DNA of 64,000 nucleotides from Streptomyces sp. CG1 (GTDB lineage Bacteria; Actinomycetota; Actinomycetes; Streptomycetales; Streptomycetaceae): NCBI RefSeq assembly GCF_041080625.1, contig NZ_CP163518.1, positions 10,533,501 to 10,597,500 of the forward strand, read 5' to 3'. Shown piece by piece: positions 45,475 to 54,070 of this stretch (position 1 is its first letter; each line of letters starts with the position of its first letter). The notes under the pieces were generated by a model. It saw only the letters and a program-made list of their open reading frames with translations, ran no database searches and was not told where the DNA came from. The position numbers and the translations under genes were made by a program.

Positions 45475-46619
45475 CGACCAGCGCGAACCATTACGTGCCA
45501 GTAGCCATACAGAACGGCACCCTCCAGGAAGTCCCCATCCGCGTGCCGGCCGGCGCCTACCGCCAGCCTGACGTCAACGGTGTCGAGCACTACCTGTGGG
45601 TCAGAGGCCAGGACCATGGCCCACTGCGCCACCTGTACATCCTGCGCCCCGGCGGCCATCAGCGGAACCTCGGGTTGATCACCACGTGGGAGCCCGAAGA
45701 CGTCCGCAACCTCAGCAGCGTCAACCGGCCCGCGCTCGCCGTCCTCCACCGCGACGACAACATCATGTTCGCCGCCGTGCACGCCGAGTCCGGCAGCGGC
45801 AACGACGTCGGTGCGCTGCTGCGGCGCGTCGAGTTCGCGGCGGCCCGCAGCAACGTCGGCCGGTGGGCGGTGATCGGGGACTTCAACCGGGAGCCGGACA
45901 CACTCGACCGGCTCGACAATCTGCCAGCCTACATGCACATCTACAACCCGGGCGAACCCACGCACCGCACCAACGGCAGGGAGTACGACTACATGATCGC
46001 CAACTTCACCACCGACAGGTGGCAGGCGACCGTGGACTCCAACCGGGCCAGCGACCACTGGCCGATGTACTTCGGCGCCCTGCGCGCCGCGGCCGGCCCC
46101 TCCCTGTTCTCCATCGAACCGCACAACAGCCACTTGCCGCTGAGGGTGAACAGCGACACCCCCGACAACGGCACGCACGTCTACCAGTCCCAGGACAACT
46201 ACGACCTCGACAGCCGCTGGATCCTGCGCGACATGAACCGCACCACCCTGCTGGGCGAGGAGCTGTACCGCATCCAGAGCGCCGCGTCCAGCCACCTGTG
46301 CCTGGACGTGGACAACGGCCAGCAGTCCCGCGCCCGCGACTACCTCAACGTCTCGGCGTGCCACGGAGACAACGGCCAGCCCTACCCCGGCGGGTTCCTG
46401 CGCGACACCCAGAACTTCACCCTGGACCACCCCAACCCGCGCTTCCCGAACCTGACCTTGCTCCGCAACAACGGAACCGGCATGTACGCCAGCATCCTGG
46501 GCGACTCCACTGACGACGGCGCAGACGTCGTCCAGGACTTCTACCGCTCCAGTCACCGGCCCTACCCCACCGACAGCGAAGCCTTCTACCTCCACCCCAC
46601 CCCCACCACCATTCCCTGA
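45475..46619 (+). pseudogene. 3' part of the secreted DNase I/CdtB-like nuclease with a possible lectin-like tail
   Basis: The frame resumes near NHYVPVAIQNGTLQEVP and continues the endonuclease/exonuclease/phosphatase fold: RWAVIGDFNREPD (metal/catalytic GDFN), YDYMIANF, and NRASDHWPMYFGAL (catalytic SDH). About 150 residues follow with beta-trefoil-like features (SSHLCLDVDNGQQSRARDYL) that may bind carbohydrate. CdtB with ricin-like partners occurs in cytolethal distending toxins; here both lie in one chain. Without the signal peptide and the LQE segment this half is inactive; precise excision of the transposon could restore it. Confidence 0.75.
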
Positions 46620-46986
46620 CCCGAGCCACCCAACAGACCGTGCCTGCACGGTGAACACCCGCCGGGCAGGCACCATCACGAACAGCCGGACCAGCCCCCA
46701 AGGTGAAGGTGGTCCACGGACCGAGACGGACGCAGCGCAACCGACGAGGTGTGGCTGACGCCAATGGATGCTCGATGGCATGGGAGCCCCGCAGCCGTTC
46801 GCTGTCGGCCGTACGCACAGGACGGACCGCCGCACAAGGGACTCGGCGGCCCACTGACGGTGGACACCGTCGGGTCGCCGCACCCTTGAACCAGTCACAG
46901 ACGTGCGGAATCGGCGTGATGGGAGGCACCCCGCAGAGGCGTCCACCCTCCCGCCCGATCTGGCACCGCCCGCTGGAGAGCAACCC

Positions 46987-47781
46987 ATGGCAACCGAATC
47001 GATGCCCGGCCTCCCCGCGCCCGACGGGTCGCCCTCGCTCGAGATCGTCAGGGAGGACGGAGGTCAGCCGACCACCGTGTTCGCCCACAGCGCCGGCGGC
47101 TCGATCGCCGAGACCACCGCGATCGGAAAGCACGTGGCCGGGCGCAGGATCCACTTCCACTTCCCTGGCTACGGCACCTCCCCGCGGCCGCGTCGCCCCC
47201 TGAACCTGGACCAACTGGCCCGCTGCCTGCATCACATGCTGACCGCGCACGCCGCCACCCAGGCAGTCAGCATCTCCCTGGGCACCTCGGCGCTGCTGCG
47301 CCTGCTCGCCCGCCACCCCCACGCCCTGCGCCGTGCCGTGCTGGTGCTGCCCTTCACCCTGGACCAGCTCGCCCCGCGGTTGATACGCGAGCATTACGAT
47401 GCCTGTCTCGCTGCCGGTCGCGCCGGCGACGCCGGCGGGATGCTCGAGTTGCTGCGCACCAGTACCCCGGACAGTCTGCACCACAGTCCGGCACTGGCCA
47501 GGCACGCCCGCTCCCTGACCGAACAACGCATCCCGGACCTGCTCAGCAACGTCTCCGGTTTCGTCCCGGTCCCCGACTCCACGGCCCTGGCTCGCATCAC
47601 TGCCAAGTCTCTGATCATCACTCACAGAGACGATCCGTTCCACTCTGTCCAGGTGGCCGAGAGCCTCGCCGCGGCAATCCCCGGCGCCCGGCTGCACACT
47701 GTCGGGGCGCGCGGAGCCCTGAGCACCCATCGCACCGAAATCGCAGAACTGACCGGTGACTTTCTCAATCGCCCCGGCTGA
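46987..47781 (+). CDS. Alpha/beta hydrolase
   Basis: A 264-residue hydrolase with an oxyanion block TTVFAHSAGGSIAETTAIG, the cap-flanking HFHFPGYGTSPRPRRPL, a nucleophile elbow AVSISLGTSALL in which the usual first Gly of GxSxG is Ser, and an Asp in THRDDPFHSV (about 212). The C-terminal His is probably that of LSTHR (about 245). The unusual elbow may alter activity. ATG 46987 follows GGAGAGCAACCC. A decayed relative lies at 26798-26953. Substrate unknown. Confidence 0.75.
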   Translation: MATESMPGLPAPDGSPSLEIVREDGGQPTTVFAHSAGGSIAETTAIGKHVAGRRIHFHFPGYGTSPRPRRPLNLDQLARCLHHMLTAHAATQAVSISLGTSALLRLLARHPHALRRAVLVLPFTLDQLAPRLIREHYDACLAAGRAGDAGGMLELLRTSTPDSLHHSPALARHARSLTEQRIPDLLSNVSGFVPVPDSTALARITAKSLIITHRDDPFHSVQVAESLAAAIPGARLHTVGARGALSTHRTEIAELTGDFLNRPG

Positions 47782-48020
47782 ACATGACGGGCTCGACGGT
47801 GCCCGTTCCGGGACCGCGCTCATGCCGAACCCTGCGGAGGGCGGAGGCGCAAGCCGGCCGAGCGACCCGGCACAGCCTGACGGCGACTTTCGCCAAGGGG
47901 CGGCGCAGCCGAATCCGCGAACTCCGCGGCACCCGGCGCTCCGGGCTGGCCCCGACCGTGTGGTGGCCGCCGTCGTTGACGAACAAGGTTCACCTGCCTC
48001 TTCGAAAGGAGTACACCGCC

Positions 48021-48200
48021 ATGACCACCAAGACCGCTTTGATCACCGGGACCAGCCGTCCGGTCGGACTCGGCTTCGCCGTAGCCCGCCAACTCGCCGA
48101 ACTCGGCTAGCACGTCATCCTCGCCGCCCGCGACGTCTCCGGCGCGGAGCCGCTGGCCGAGCAGCTGCGCCAGGACGGGCACGCGGCAACCGCCCTGGCG
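48021..48200 (+). pseudogene. Truncated SDR with a nonsense codon
   Basis: ATG 48021 with AAAGGAG upstream begins TALITGTSRPVGLGFAVARQ, then LAELG and a TAG at 48108. In the same frame it continues HVILAARDVSGAEPLAEQLR to about 48200, after which similarity ends. This is the first 60 residues of an SDR Rossmann fold killed by a stop and a 3' deletion. The 48200-48419 stretch holds nothing I can assign. Confidence 0.65.
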
Positions 48201-48419
48201 GGTATGGCGAGCGGTGCCGGCCGCTTTCAAGGTTTTGGCCGCGATTCCGTGAATCCCCAGGTCGTCGCGTGGCTGCGGGAACGTATCTTGCGTCCACGTC
48301 ACTGCCGTCGACCCCGAACGAGCAGCGGTGACCGGACCTTCTGGAAGCCGCGCGGCGCCCGGGGTATGGGGTGTGGGGTCGGCCGCTTGTGGCCGGCGTC
48401 CGGGCCGGGGGTTCCTGGC

Positions 48420-48878
48420 CTACGCCGGCTGCGGCTTGTGGCTGTCGAGCAGCTTGGCAAGCAGGGAATGGAGCTGTTGCCGTTCCGTGGCGTCGAGGCC
48501 GGCGAGGAGTTCGGCCTGGACGGCGTCGGCGTGCTGTTGGAGTTCTTCGAGGTGCCGTCGTCCGGCGGCGGTGACGGTGACGAGGTTGCGGCGCCGGTTG
48601 GCGGGGTCGGCCTGACGGTCGACCTGGCGGCCGCTTTCGAGGCGGTTGAGGATGCCGCTGATGTCGTTGCGGTCAAGGCCGAGGCGGCGGCCGATCTCGG
48701 CTTGGCTGAGCGGGCCGTACTCCTCCAAGGCTGCCAGGACGGCGAAATCGGCGCGGGCACTCAGCGGCATGCGTTGCGCGGTCAGCCGGGCGCCGAGCGT
48801 CGACACCTTGTTCGCCTGCCAGCTGGCGAGCTCACGCAGCCGGGCCGGGGGTTGGAATGCGTGATCCATGTCAGCCAT
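48420..48878 (-). CDS. MarR-family transcriptional regulator
   Basis: A 152-residue winged-helix regulator: SARADFAVLAALEEYGPLSQ, AEIGRRLGLDRNDISGILNR (recognition helix), then the wing RQADPANRRRNLVTVT with the conserved D-R-R, and a dimerising C-terminal helix. ATG 48878 follows GGTGGAGAAATGG. It is divergent from the SDR-ABM gene, with a large palindromic operator between them, so it most likely represses that gene and its own. Confidence 0.9.
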   Translation of the reverse strand: MADMDHAFQPPARLRELASWQANKVSTLGARLTAQRMPLSARADFAVLAALEEYGPLSQAEIGRRLGLDRNDISGILNRLESGRQVDRQADPANRRRNLVTVTAAGRRHLEELQQHADAVQAELLAGLDATERQQLHSLLAKLLDSHKPQPA

Positions 48879-48893
48879 TTCTCCACCCTAACT

Positions 48894-48951
48894 GTTGGCC
48901 ACCCCAACATGCATCGGTTATGTTGGGGTGGCCAACGTTGGCCTGGCCAAC
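48894..48951. promoter_or_regulatory. Large palindromic MarR operator
   Basis: A perfect inverted repeat with 17-bp arms (GTTGGCCACCCCAACAT, 9-base spacer, its complement) spans 48894-48936. It is followed immediately by the palindrome GTTGGCC-T-GGCCAAC at 48937-48951. Four GTTGGCCA-type half sites in 58 bp lie between the divergent MarR and SDR-ABM genes. Confidence 0.75.
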
Positions 48952-49015
48952 ATGCGAGTGCGGTTGGCAGCGGGTCACTGGCCAGCTGCTCCGCACCGCT
49001 CCGAGGAGTGATCTC

Positions 49016-50098
49016 ATGCGCAGCAACACTGCACTTTCCGATCTGTCCGGCCGCCGGGTCGTCGTCCCGGGCGGCACGGGCGCCGTGGGCGAGGGTGTCG
49101 TCCGCGGCTACCTCGCGGCCGGTGCGGACGTCGTCGTCCCTACCCGCACCCAGGAGCGGGCGGAGGAGTTCCGGCGCGTGCTCGGTGACGCGGCGACCGA
49201 CCGCCTGCACCTGGTGGTGCACGACTACACGACCTTCGCAGGTGCCGAGCAGCTTGCCGACGAGATGGAGCGCAGGTTCGGCGGCGTCGATGACGTGGTG
49301 ACCCCGATCGGTGGGTGGTGGGCCGGCAAGCGGCTCTGGGAGATCGACGAGAGCGACTGGCAGAGTGCCTTCGTCGGGCTCGCGGCCGCGCACGTGGCCG
49401 TCTTGCGGGCCTTCCTGCCCCGGCTGAACACCCGCGGGGTCTACACGTTGATCGTCGGGGCTTCCGCGTTCACGCCGGTGGCCGGCAGCGGCCTGGTCAG
49501 CATGGAGCAGGCCGCTCTGCTGATGATGCGGCAGGTCCTTGAGGCCGAGGTCGAAGGAGAGCAGCGCGTCTTCGCCTTGGTCCTCGGGCCGGTCAGGACC
49601 CGCCTCGTCGACTCCGGCGATCCGGACTGGGTGAGTGCCGACCAGGTCGGTGCGGTCGCCGTCGCGGCCTCGGGCGCAGCCACGATGGGCGGCCGGGAGA
49701 TCCGGCTGCGCACCCAGGCCGAGATGAACGAGGCACTGGCACTGCTCCAGACCGGCAAGCCCGCCGGGACCGGCGCGGTCGTTGCCGTGTCCACGCTGGA
49801 GCCCATGGAGGGACGACGCGAGGACCTCGTCGAGGTGCTGACCGAACTCGCCCCGCAGATCCGTGCCGAACCGGGGTGCCTGCACTACTCGGTACACCGC
49901 CCACGCGGCGGTGCCGACGGACCGCTTCTCGTCATCCAGATGTTCACCTCGATCGAGGCGTTCAGGGACCACAGCGCGGGCGTGGCGGACCAGATTCCCA
50001 GGATCGGTGCCCTCCTTGCCGCGCCTCCCGCGCCACCGACTCTGTTCGAACCGGTCTCGCAGTCCGCTGTCATCGAGAGGACCGGCAACGGTGCGTAA
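49016..50098 (+). CDS. SDR-like domain fused to an antibiotic-biosynthesis monooxygenase (ABM) domain
   Basis: A 360-residue fusion. Residues 1-240 are an SDR-type Rossmann fold starting VVVPGGTGAVGEGVVRGYLA, but the catalytic block reads SGLVSMEQAALLMMRQV, lacking the Tyr and Lys of YxxxK, and NNAG is DDVVTPIGGW. Residues about 260-345 are an ABM domain (LEPMEGRREDLVEVLTELAP, EPGCLHYSVHRP, FTSIEAFRDHS). ABM domains bind quinone-like or reactive small molecules. ATG 49016 follows GAGGAGTGATCTC. It is divergent from the MarR regulator and probably heads an operon with the hydrolase and NmrA genes. Confidence 0.85.
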   Translation: MRSNTALSDLSGRRVVVPGGTGAVGEGVVRGYLAAGADVVVPTRTQERAEEFRRVLGDAATDRLHLVVHDYTTFAGAEQLADEMERRFGGVDDVVTPIGGWWAGKRLWEIDESDWQSAFVGLAAAHVAVLRAFLPRLNTRGVYTLIVGASAFTPVAGSGLVSMEQAALLMMRQVLEAEVEGEQRVFALVLGPVRTRLVDSGDPDWVSADQVGAVAVAASGAATMGGREIRLRTQAEMNEALALLQTGKPAGTGAVVAVSTLEPMEGRREDLVEVLTELAPQIRAEPGCLHYSVHRPRGGADGPLLVIQMFTSIEAFRDHSAGVADQIPRIGALLAAPPAPPTLFEPVSQSAVIERTGNGA

Positions 50099-50237
50099 GG
50101 GCCTCGCTGGGTGGTCCTGCCACGGCCCGCCGAGCAGGTCGCCGTCGGGGCCGTGACCTTCACTCGGCCCCGACCGCGATCTGCTGCTCATCGTCTTCAC
50201 CGCGTCGACGCACAACTGGCAAGAAAAGGGAACCCTC

Positions 50238-51140
50238 ATGGCTACCACTACCCGCAGTACCGGTGGCGGAGAGTCCAGGCCGCCCGTTGTCTTTGTTCAC
50301 GGCAATCCGGAGACCGCCACGGTCTGGGGACCGGTACTGGAGGAACTCGACCGCGACGACGTCTTCGCGCTGTCCCCGCCCGGCTTCGGGGCACCTCTGC
50401 CCACTGGTTTCGAGGCCACGGTGTCGGGCTATCGAGGCTGGCTGGAATCGCAACTGGAGGCGTTCAAGCGCCCAGTGGACCTGGTGGGACACGACTGGGG
50501 CGGCGCGCACGTCGTGCAGGTGGCCATGCACCGTCCTGACCTGATCCGCAGCTGGACCTCCGACATGCTGCAGCTCTTCGCCCCGGAGTACGTCTGGCAC
50601 CCCCTGGCACAGGTGTGGCAGCAGGAGGGGCCCGGCGAGACCTCGGTGGCCGAGTTGTTCGGCGGCGCCTTCGAGCAGAGGCTGGCCGTCGTGCACGGCA
50701 TGGGCATCACCGGGATTGCCGCCGAGCGCTTCGCCACCGGGTTCGACGAGACCCTGGGACGGGCGGTGCTCTCCCTGCTGCGCTCAGCTGTACAACCCGT
50801 GATGGCCGAGGCCGGCAGCGGTCTGGCCAAGGCCCGTCAGAGGCCCGGGCTCGCCTTGATCGCCACCGCCGACCCGAACGGGAACGTCGAGATGCACCGG
50901 TGGGCAGCACAGCAGGCCGGCGCCGACATCGCCTTCCTCGAAGGCGTCGGTCACTGGTGGCCGGTACAGGACCCTCGCCCGGCCGTCGAAGCGATGACGC
51001 GCTTTTGGGGCCGAGTTGACCTAGAGCGGTCAGGCGACGTATGCGAGCGGTTCGACGATCGGGAACCGAACCTGGTGATCACGGAATTGCTTCGCGCAGC
51101 ATGCCGTCAGCCCTGGAACACCCCGCTCTCATCCCTGTAA
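50238..51140 (+). CDS. Alpha/beta hydrolase (epoxide hydrolase / haloalkane dehalogenase-like)
   Basis: A 300-residue hydrolase. The HGNP oxyanion motif is VVFVHGNPETATVW, the nucleophile is Asp in DLVGHDWGGAHVVQ (about 87), as in epoxide hydrolases and haloalkane dehalogenases, and the C-terminal His is in EGVGHWWPVQDP (about 238). ATG 50238 follows AAAAGGGAACCCTC. The last 45 residues after FWGRV do not look family-like, so the native C-terminus may have been altered. It is in line with the SDR-ABM gene about 140 bp upstream. Confidence 0.85.
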   Translation: MATTTRSTGGGESRPPVVFVHGNPETATVWGPVLEELDRDDVFALSPPGFGAPLPTGFEATVSGYRGWLESQLEAFKRPVDLVGHDWGGAHVVQVAMHRPDLIRSWTSDMLQLFAPEYVWHPLAQVWQQEGPGETSVAELFGGAFEQRLAVVHGMGITGIAAERFATGFDETLGRAVLSLLRSAVQPVMAEAGSGLAKARQRPGLALIATADPNGNVEMHRWAAQQAGADIAFLEGVGHWWPVQDPRPAVEAMTRFWGRVDLERSGDVCERFDDREPNLVITELLRAACRQPWNTPLSSL

Positions 51141-51291
51141 ACAGCAACCGTACAAAGTGCGTCCATCTCCACGAACAGCCAGGACGATCCCGAGAGCCTG
51201 ACGGCTACTCCTGGAGAGGCACTGAAGGCAAGAGCTCATCGGCCGCATCCGGCTCTGCCGGGGTGGTCACCCGACAGCTTGAGGAGATCTC

Positions 51292-52128
51292 GTGACCATT
51301 CTGGTGACCGGTGCGCGAGGTCGCGTGAGCGCGGCCGTTCTGCGGGACTTGCTGGAGCGCGGTGAGTCCGTGCGGGCCGCGGGGCGCAAGCCCGAGGAGG
51401 CCGGGCTGCCGGGCGGTGTGCCGGCCGTGCGGCTCGGCTTCTCCGAGCCCGGCACGTTCGAGGCCGCTCTGGACGGGATCCGCAAGGTGTTCCTCTATGC
51501 GGAGCCTGCGGGCATCGGTGCGTTCCTCGACGCGGCGCGTACCGCGGGCGTGGAACACATCGTGCTGCTGTCGTCGCAGTCGGCCGGAGAGAGGCACCCG
51601 GAGCAGAACGCGATCGGCGCGTTCCATGTCGCTGCGGAGCGGGCGCTGACCGCGTCGGGTATGGGCTGGACGATCGTGCGGCCCGGTGCGTTGGCCACGA
51701 ACACGCTGCAGTGGGCGCCCTCGATCCGGGCAGAGGGCGTGGTGCTCTCCGCTTTCCCCGACACGCACAACTCGCCCGTGCACGAGCGGGACATCGCCGC
51801 AGTGGTGGTTCAGGCGCTGCTCGATGACCGGCATGGCAAAGCGACTTACCACGTGACCGGGCCCGAGTCGCTCAGCGAGGAGCGGATGGTCGGGCTCGTC
51901 GCGCAGGCCATCGATAGGCCGGTCCGGATCAAGCCGATCGGCCGTGAGGAGGAGCTCGCGCGTACGGCACAATTCACGGGAGCCGACATCGCCCAAGCCC
52001 TGATCGACTACCGCATCGCTGGTGACGGCGTACCCGCCGAGGTGCACGACGGAGTGCGGGAGGCCACGGGGTGGCCCGCTGTCCCCTTTGCACAGTGGGC
52101 GAGGGATCACGCAGCCGACTTCCAATGA
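51292..52128 (+). CDS. NmrA/SDR-a type NAD(P)H-binding reductase
   Basis: A 278-residue atypical SDR with TILVTGARGRVSAAVLRDLL at the N-terminus, the VEHIVLLSSQSAG motif, and GWTIVRPGALATNTLQWA, typical of NmrA-like proteins and NAD(P)H:quinone-reductase-like (QorB-type) enzymes. No YxxxK is present, as usual for the group. GTG 51292 follows TTGAGGAGATCTC, a good site. It lies about 150 bp behind the hydrolase in the same direction and may belong to the MarR-controlled set. Confidence 0.85.
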   Translation: MTILVTGARGRVSAAVLRDLLERGESVRAAGRKPEEAGLPGGVPAVRLGFSEPGTFEAALDGIRKVFLYAEPAGIGAFLDAARTAGVEHIVLLSSQSAGERHPEQNAIGAFHVAAERALTASGMGWTIVRPGALATNTLQWAPSIRAEGVVLSAFPDTHNSPVHERDIAAVVVQALLDDRHGKATYHVTGPESLSEERMVGLVAQAIDRPVRIKPIGREEELARTAQFTGADIAQALIDYRIAGDGVPAEVHDGVREATGWPAVPFAQWARDHAADFQ

Positions 52129-52249
52129 CGCACTGCTGGCGGGAACGGCTTCCTTCTCGGTGAATCGGCCTGCCGGTGCACTCGGGTCAGGGAGCGGCTC
52201 AATTCATCTGAAGGTGCTCCGGGTTGATCAGGGCATGCAGTAGTTGGGC

Positions 52250-52533
52250 CGGCGTCGAGCTTGCCCGTCAGGTGAGTTGCCTCCTCGAGCAACTCGGCGC
52301 CGTACCAGTCACCTACGGGCCGTCGCCGACTTCGACGCAGCCCGGCACGGAGTGCGGCTTTCAGGCTCCGAAGCAGGAGAACCGCCCGGCCGGGCAGGGC
52401 TGCCGCCCTCGCCGACCACGGCAGCCTCACCGTCCCCCTGCGCGCCGTGTCCCCGCTCAGGGAGGCCGCCACGGCTCATCGGGCTGGCGCCTGCGGCCAT
52501 GTGCCCGGCAGGATCGTCATCGTCGTGCCCTGA
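52250..52533 (+). pseudogene. C-terminal remnant of an MDR quinone reductase
   Basis: From about 52399 the frame reads AAALADHGSLTVPLRAVSPL, REAATAHR, GHVPGRIVIVVP and stops at 52533. This is the standard C-terminus of zinc-type quinone oxidoreductases (G.LTVP...PL.EA..AH....GH..GK.VL). Before it, LLEQLGAVPVTYG at about 52280-52315 in another frame looks like the strand after the nucleotide site, so frameshifts separate the pieces. The rest of the enzyme is missing. Confidence 0.5.
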
Positions 52534-52704
52534 GCTGAAAGCCCGTCGTGTGGCGACGCCTGGCGGAGCCGCCGTGCGATCAGCCCGATGCCGTCATGGA
52601 CCACTGCGGCCAGGCGGTCTTCATCCGCGGACTGGACCACGGCCATCAACTCAAACCATCAAGCGAGATTGTCAGTCCAGACTGAAGGATCTAGCGTGTG
52701 CACC

Positions 52705-53537
52705 ATGAAAACCGGATTAGGCACAACGAAGTTCGGCATCCACACCATTGCCACCGACGAGTCCGTCCACCCCACAAGGCTCGGACGTGCCCTGGAAGAA
52801 CGCGGCTTTGACGCCTTGTTCGTGGCTGACCACAGCCACATTCCGGCCGGGAGCGCCGCGTCTCCACGTGGCGGCGAGCTTCCCCGGGAGTACTTCCGGG
52901 GCACTGGACCCGTTCGTAGTTCTCGGCACGGTTGCCGGGGTGACCGAGAACCTGCTGCTGGGCACCGGGGTCGCCCTGCTTGTCCAGCGTGACCCGATCC
53001 CAGACCGCCAAGGAGGTCGCCTCCTTGGACTTCCTGTCCGACGGCCGAGCGGTCCTCGGTATCGGCGCGGGCTGGAACCGTGAGGAGATGCGCAACCACA
53101 GCACCGACCCCCGCACCCGCGGCAGTCTCCTGGACGAGCGAATCGCCGCGATCATCGAGATCTGGACCGAAGACCAGGCCGAATTCCACGGCGAGCACGT
53201 CGACTTCAACCCGATCTTCGCCTGGCCGAAGCCGGTTCAACGACCGCACCCGCCGGTGTACGTGGGCGGCCAGAGCGGCATAGCGATCGCCCGGGCCAAA
53301 CGGTTCGGCGGCTGGATGCCCAGCGCCGTCGGCATCACCGACCCCGCCGGGGCGGCCGAGCAGATCGTGCAGGTGACCGCGGAGACGCCGGTGATAGTTA
53401 ATGCCGCCCCGCCCGACCCGGACATCGTCGCGGCCTACCGGGAGGCCGGCGCGGCGGGCATCACCTTCCACCTGCCCAACGTCCCGGAGGCCGAAGCCCT
53501 GCGCACTCTGGACGACCTGGCCCAGCTGATCGGCTGA
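52705..53537 (+). pseudogene. F420-dependent LLM-class oxidoreductase with two frameshifts
   Basis: Three consecutive frames reconstruct one enzyme. From ATG 52705 comes KTGLGTTKFGIHTIATDESV and FDALFVADHSHIP to about 52900. The second frame carries LDPFVVLGTVAGVTENLLLG, TGVALLVQRDPI to about 53000. The third carries TAKEVASLDFLSDGRAVLGI, GAGWNREEMRNH to the stop at 53537. Order and motifs match TIGR03619-type F420-dependent LLM oxidoreductases. The last part (53005-53537) is fully open and could be read from an internal start but would lack the N-terminal F420 pocket. Two single-base lesions, or assembly errors, are the cause. Confidence 0.75.
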
Positions 53538-54070
53538 GCCCTGGGTGAGCGTCACGGGTGCGGCACGATCGCTGCGTCTCGGAAGTGCCTTGCCGATCGT
53601 GCGTGCTGTAAGCCTGAAGAACTCCCATCAGCGCAGGTCACAAGGCATTTTCTCGCTTCCGGAAGTGTTATCCACAGACGCCAAGTCGGTGGATCGAGGC
53701 TGAGGAGGCGGAGAAGACCGGCCTGCTTGGGACTGGCGGGCTCGCATGTTGAGATGTCGCCCACTCCTCGGTGAGGGCGGTTCTGGTGTCACCATGTGTG
53801 GTCGCCGGAGGTGTGTCGGGCCTAGGCTCCTCCGGCTTCGGTGGCCAGCCGTGTGCCAGTCTTTCCGTGGTAGTCGAGCGCCTTCGCGATGACAGTGGCC
53901 GGGGCCCTGGCTGGCGACCGGGGACCGCGAGGCGTCCTGGCCGAACAGCGGCTTGACGCCCATGGAGGAGCCGTAGGCGGACACAATGCCCCCCGGCGGC
54001 CCCGGCGGCCCCGGCGGCCCCGGCGGCCCCGGCGGAACGCCCATCGCACCAGCACAGTGAGGAGTTTGAG
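53538..54070. other. Gap with no supported gene
   Basis: About 530 bp before the HDAC-like gene. A minus-strand segment at about 53822-53900 (ATVIAKALDYHGKTGTRLAT) looks protein-like, perhaps an integrase end, but is too short to call. The 9-bp tandem repeat is listed separately. The final 40 bp supply the HDAC ribosome site. Confidence 0.4.
53992..54036. repeat. Tandem 9-bp repeat, five units
   Basis: CCCGGCGGC is repeated four times with a fifth copy ending in A, 34 bp before the HDAC-like start. On the minus strand it would read Gly-Pro-Pro repeats in one frame, but there is no convincing gene. It is a slippage-prone G/C tract that may form stable secondary structure in the leader. Confidence 0.85.

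Larger units (their letters stand above)
40602..45480 (+). mobile_element. Tn554-like transposon inserted in a nuclease gene
   Basis: The split nuclease gene defines the ends to within about 20 bp. Inside are, in order, two tyrosine recombinases and a small coiled-coil protein whose genes all overlap by ATGA, the tnpA-tnpB-tnpC layout of Tn554-type elements, then a membrane-protein gene in the opposite direction as passenger. I see no long terminal inverted repeats, as expected for this family, and could not fix the exact core target site. All three recombination genes look intact, so the element may still be mobile. Confidence 0.8.

Noticed and set aside
53822..53900. Possible integrase C-terminal end on the minus strand (ATVIAKALDYHGKTGTRLAT)
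   Set aside because: Only about 25 residues look protein-like and the recollection of the family is weak.
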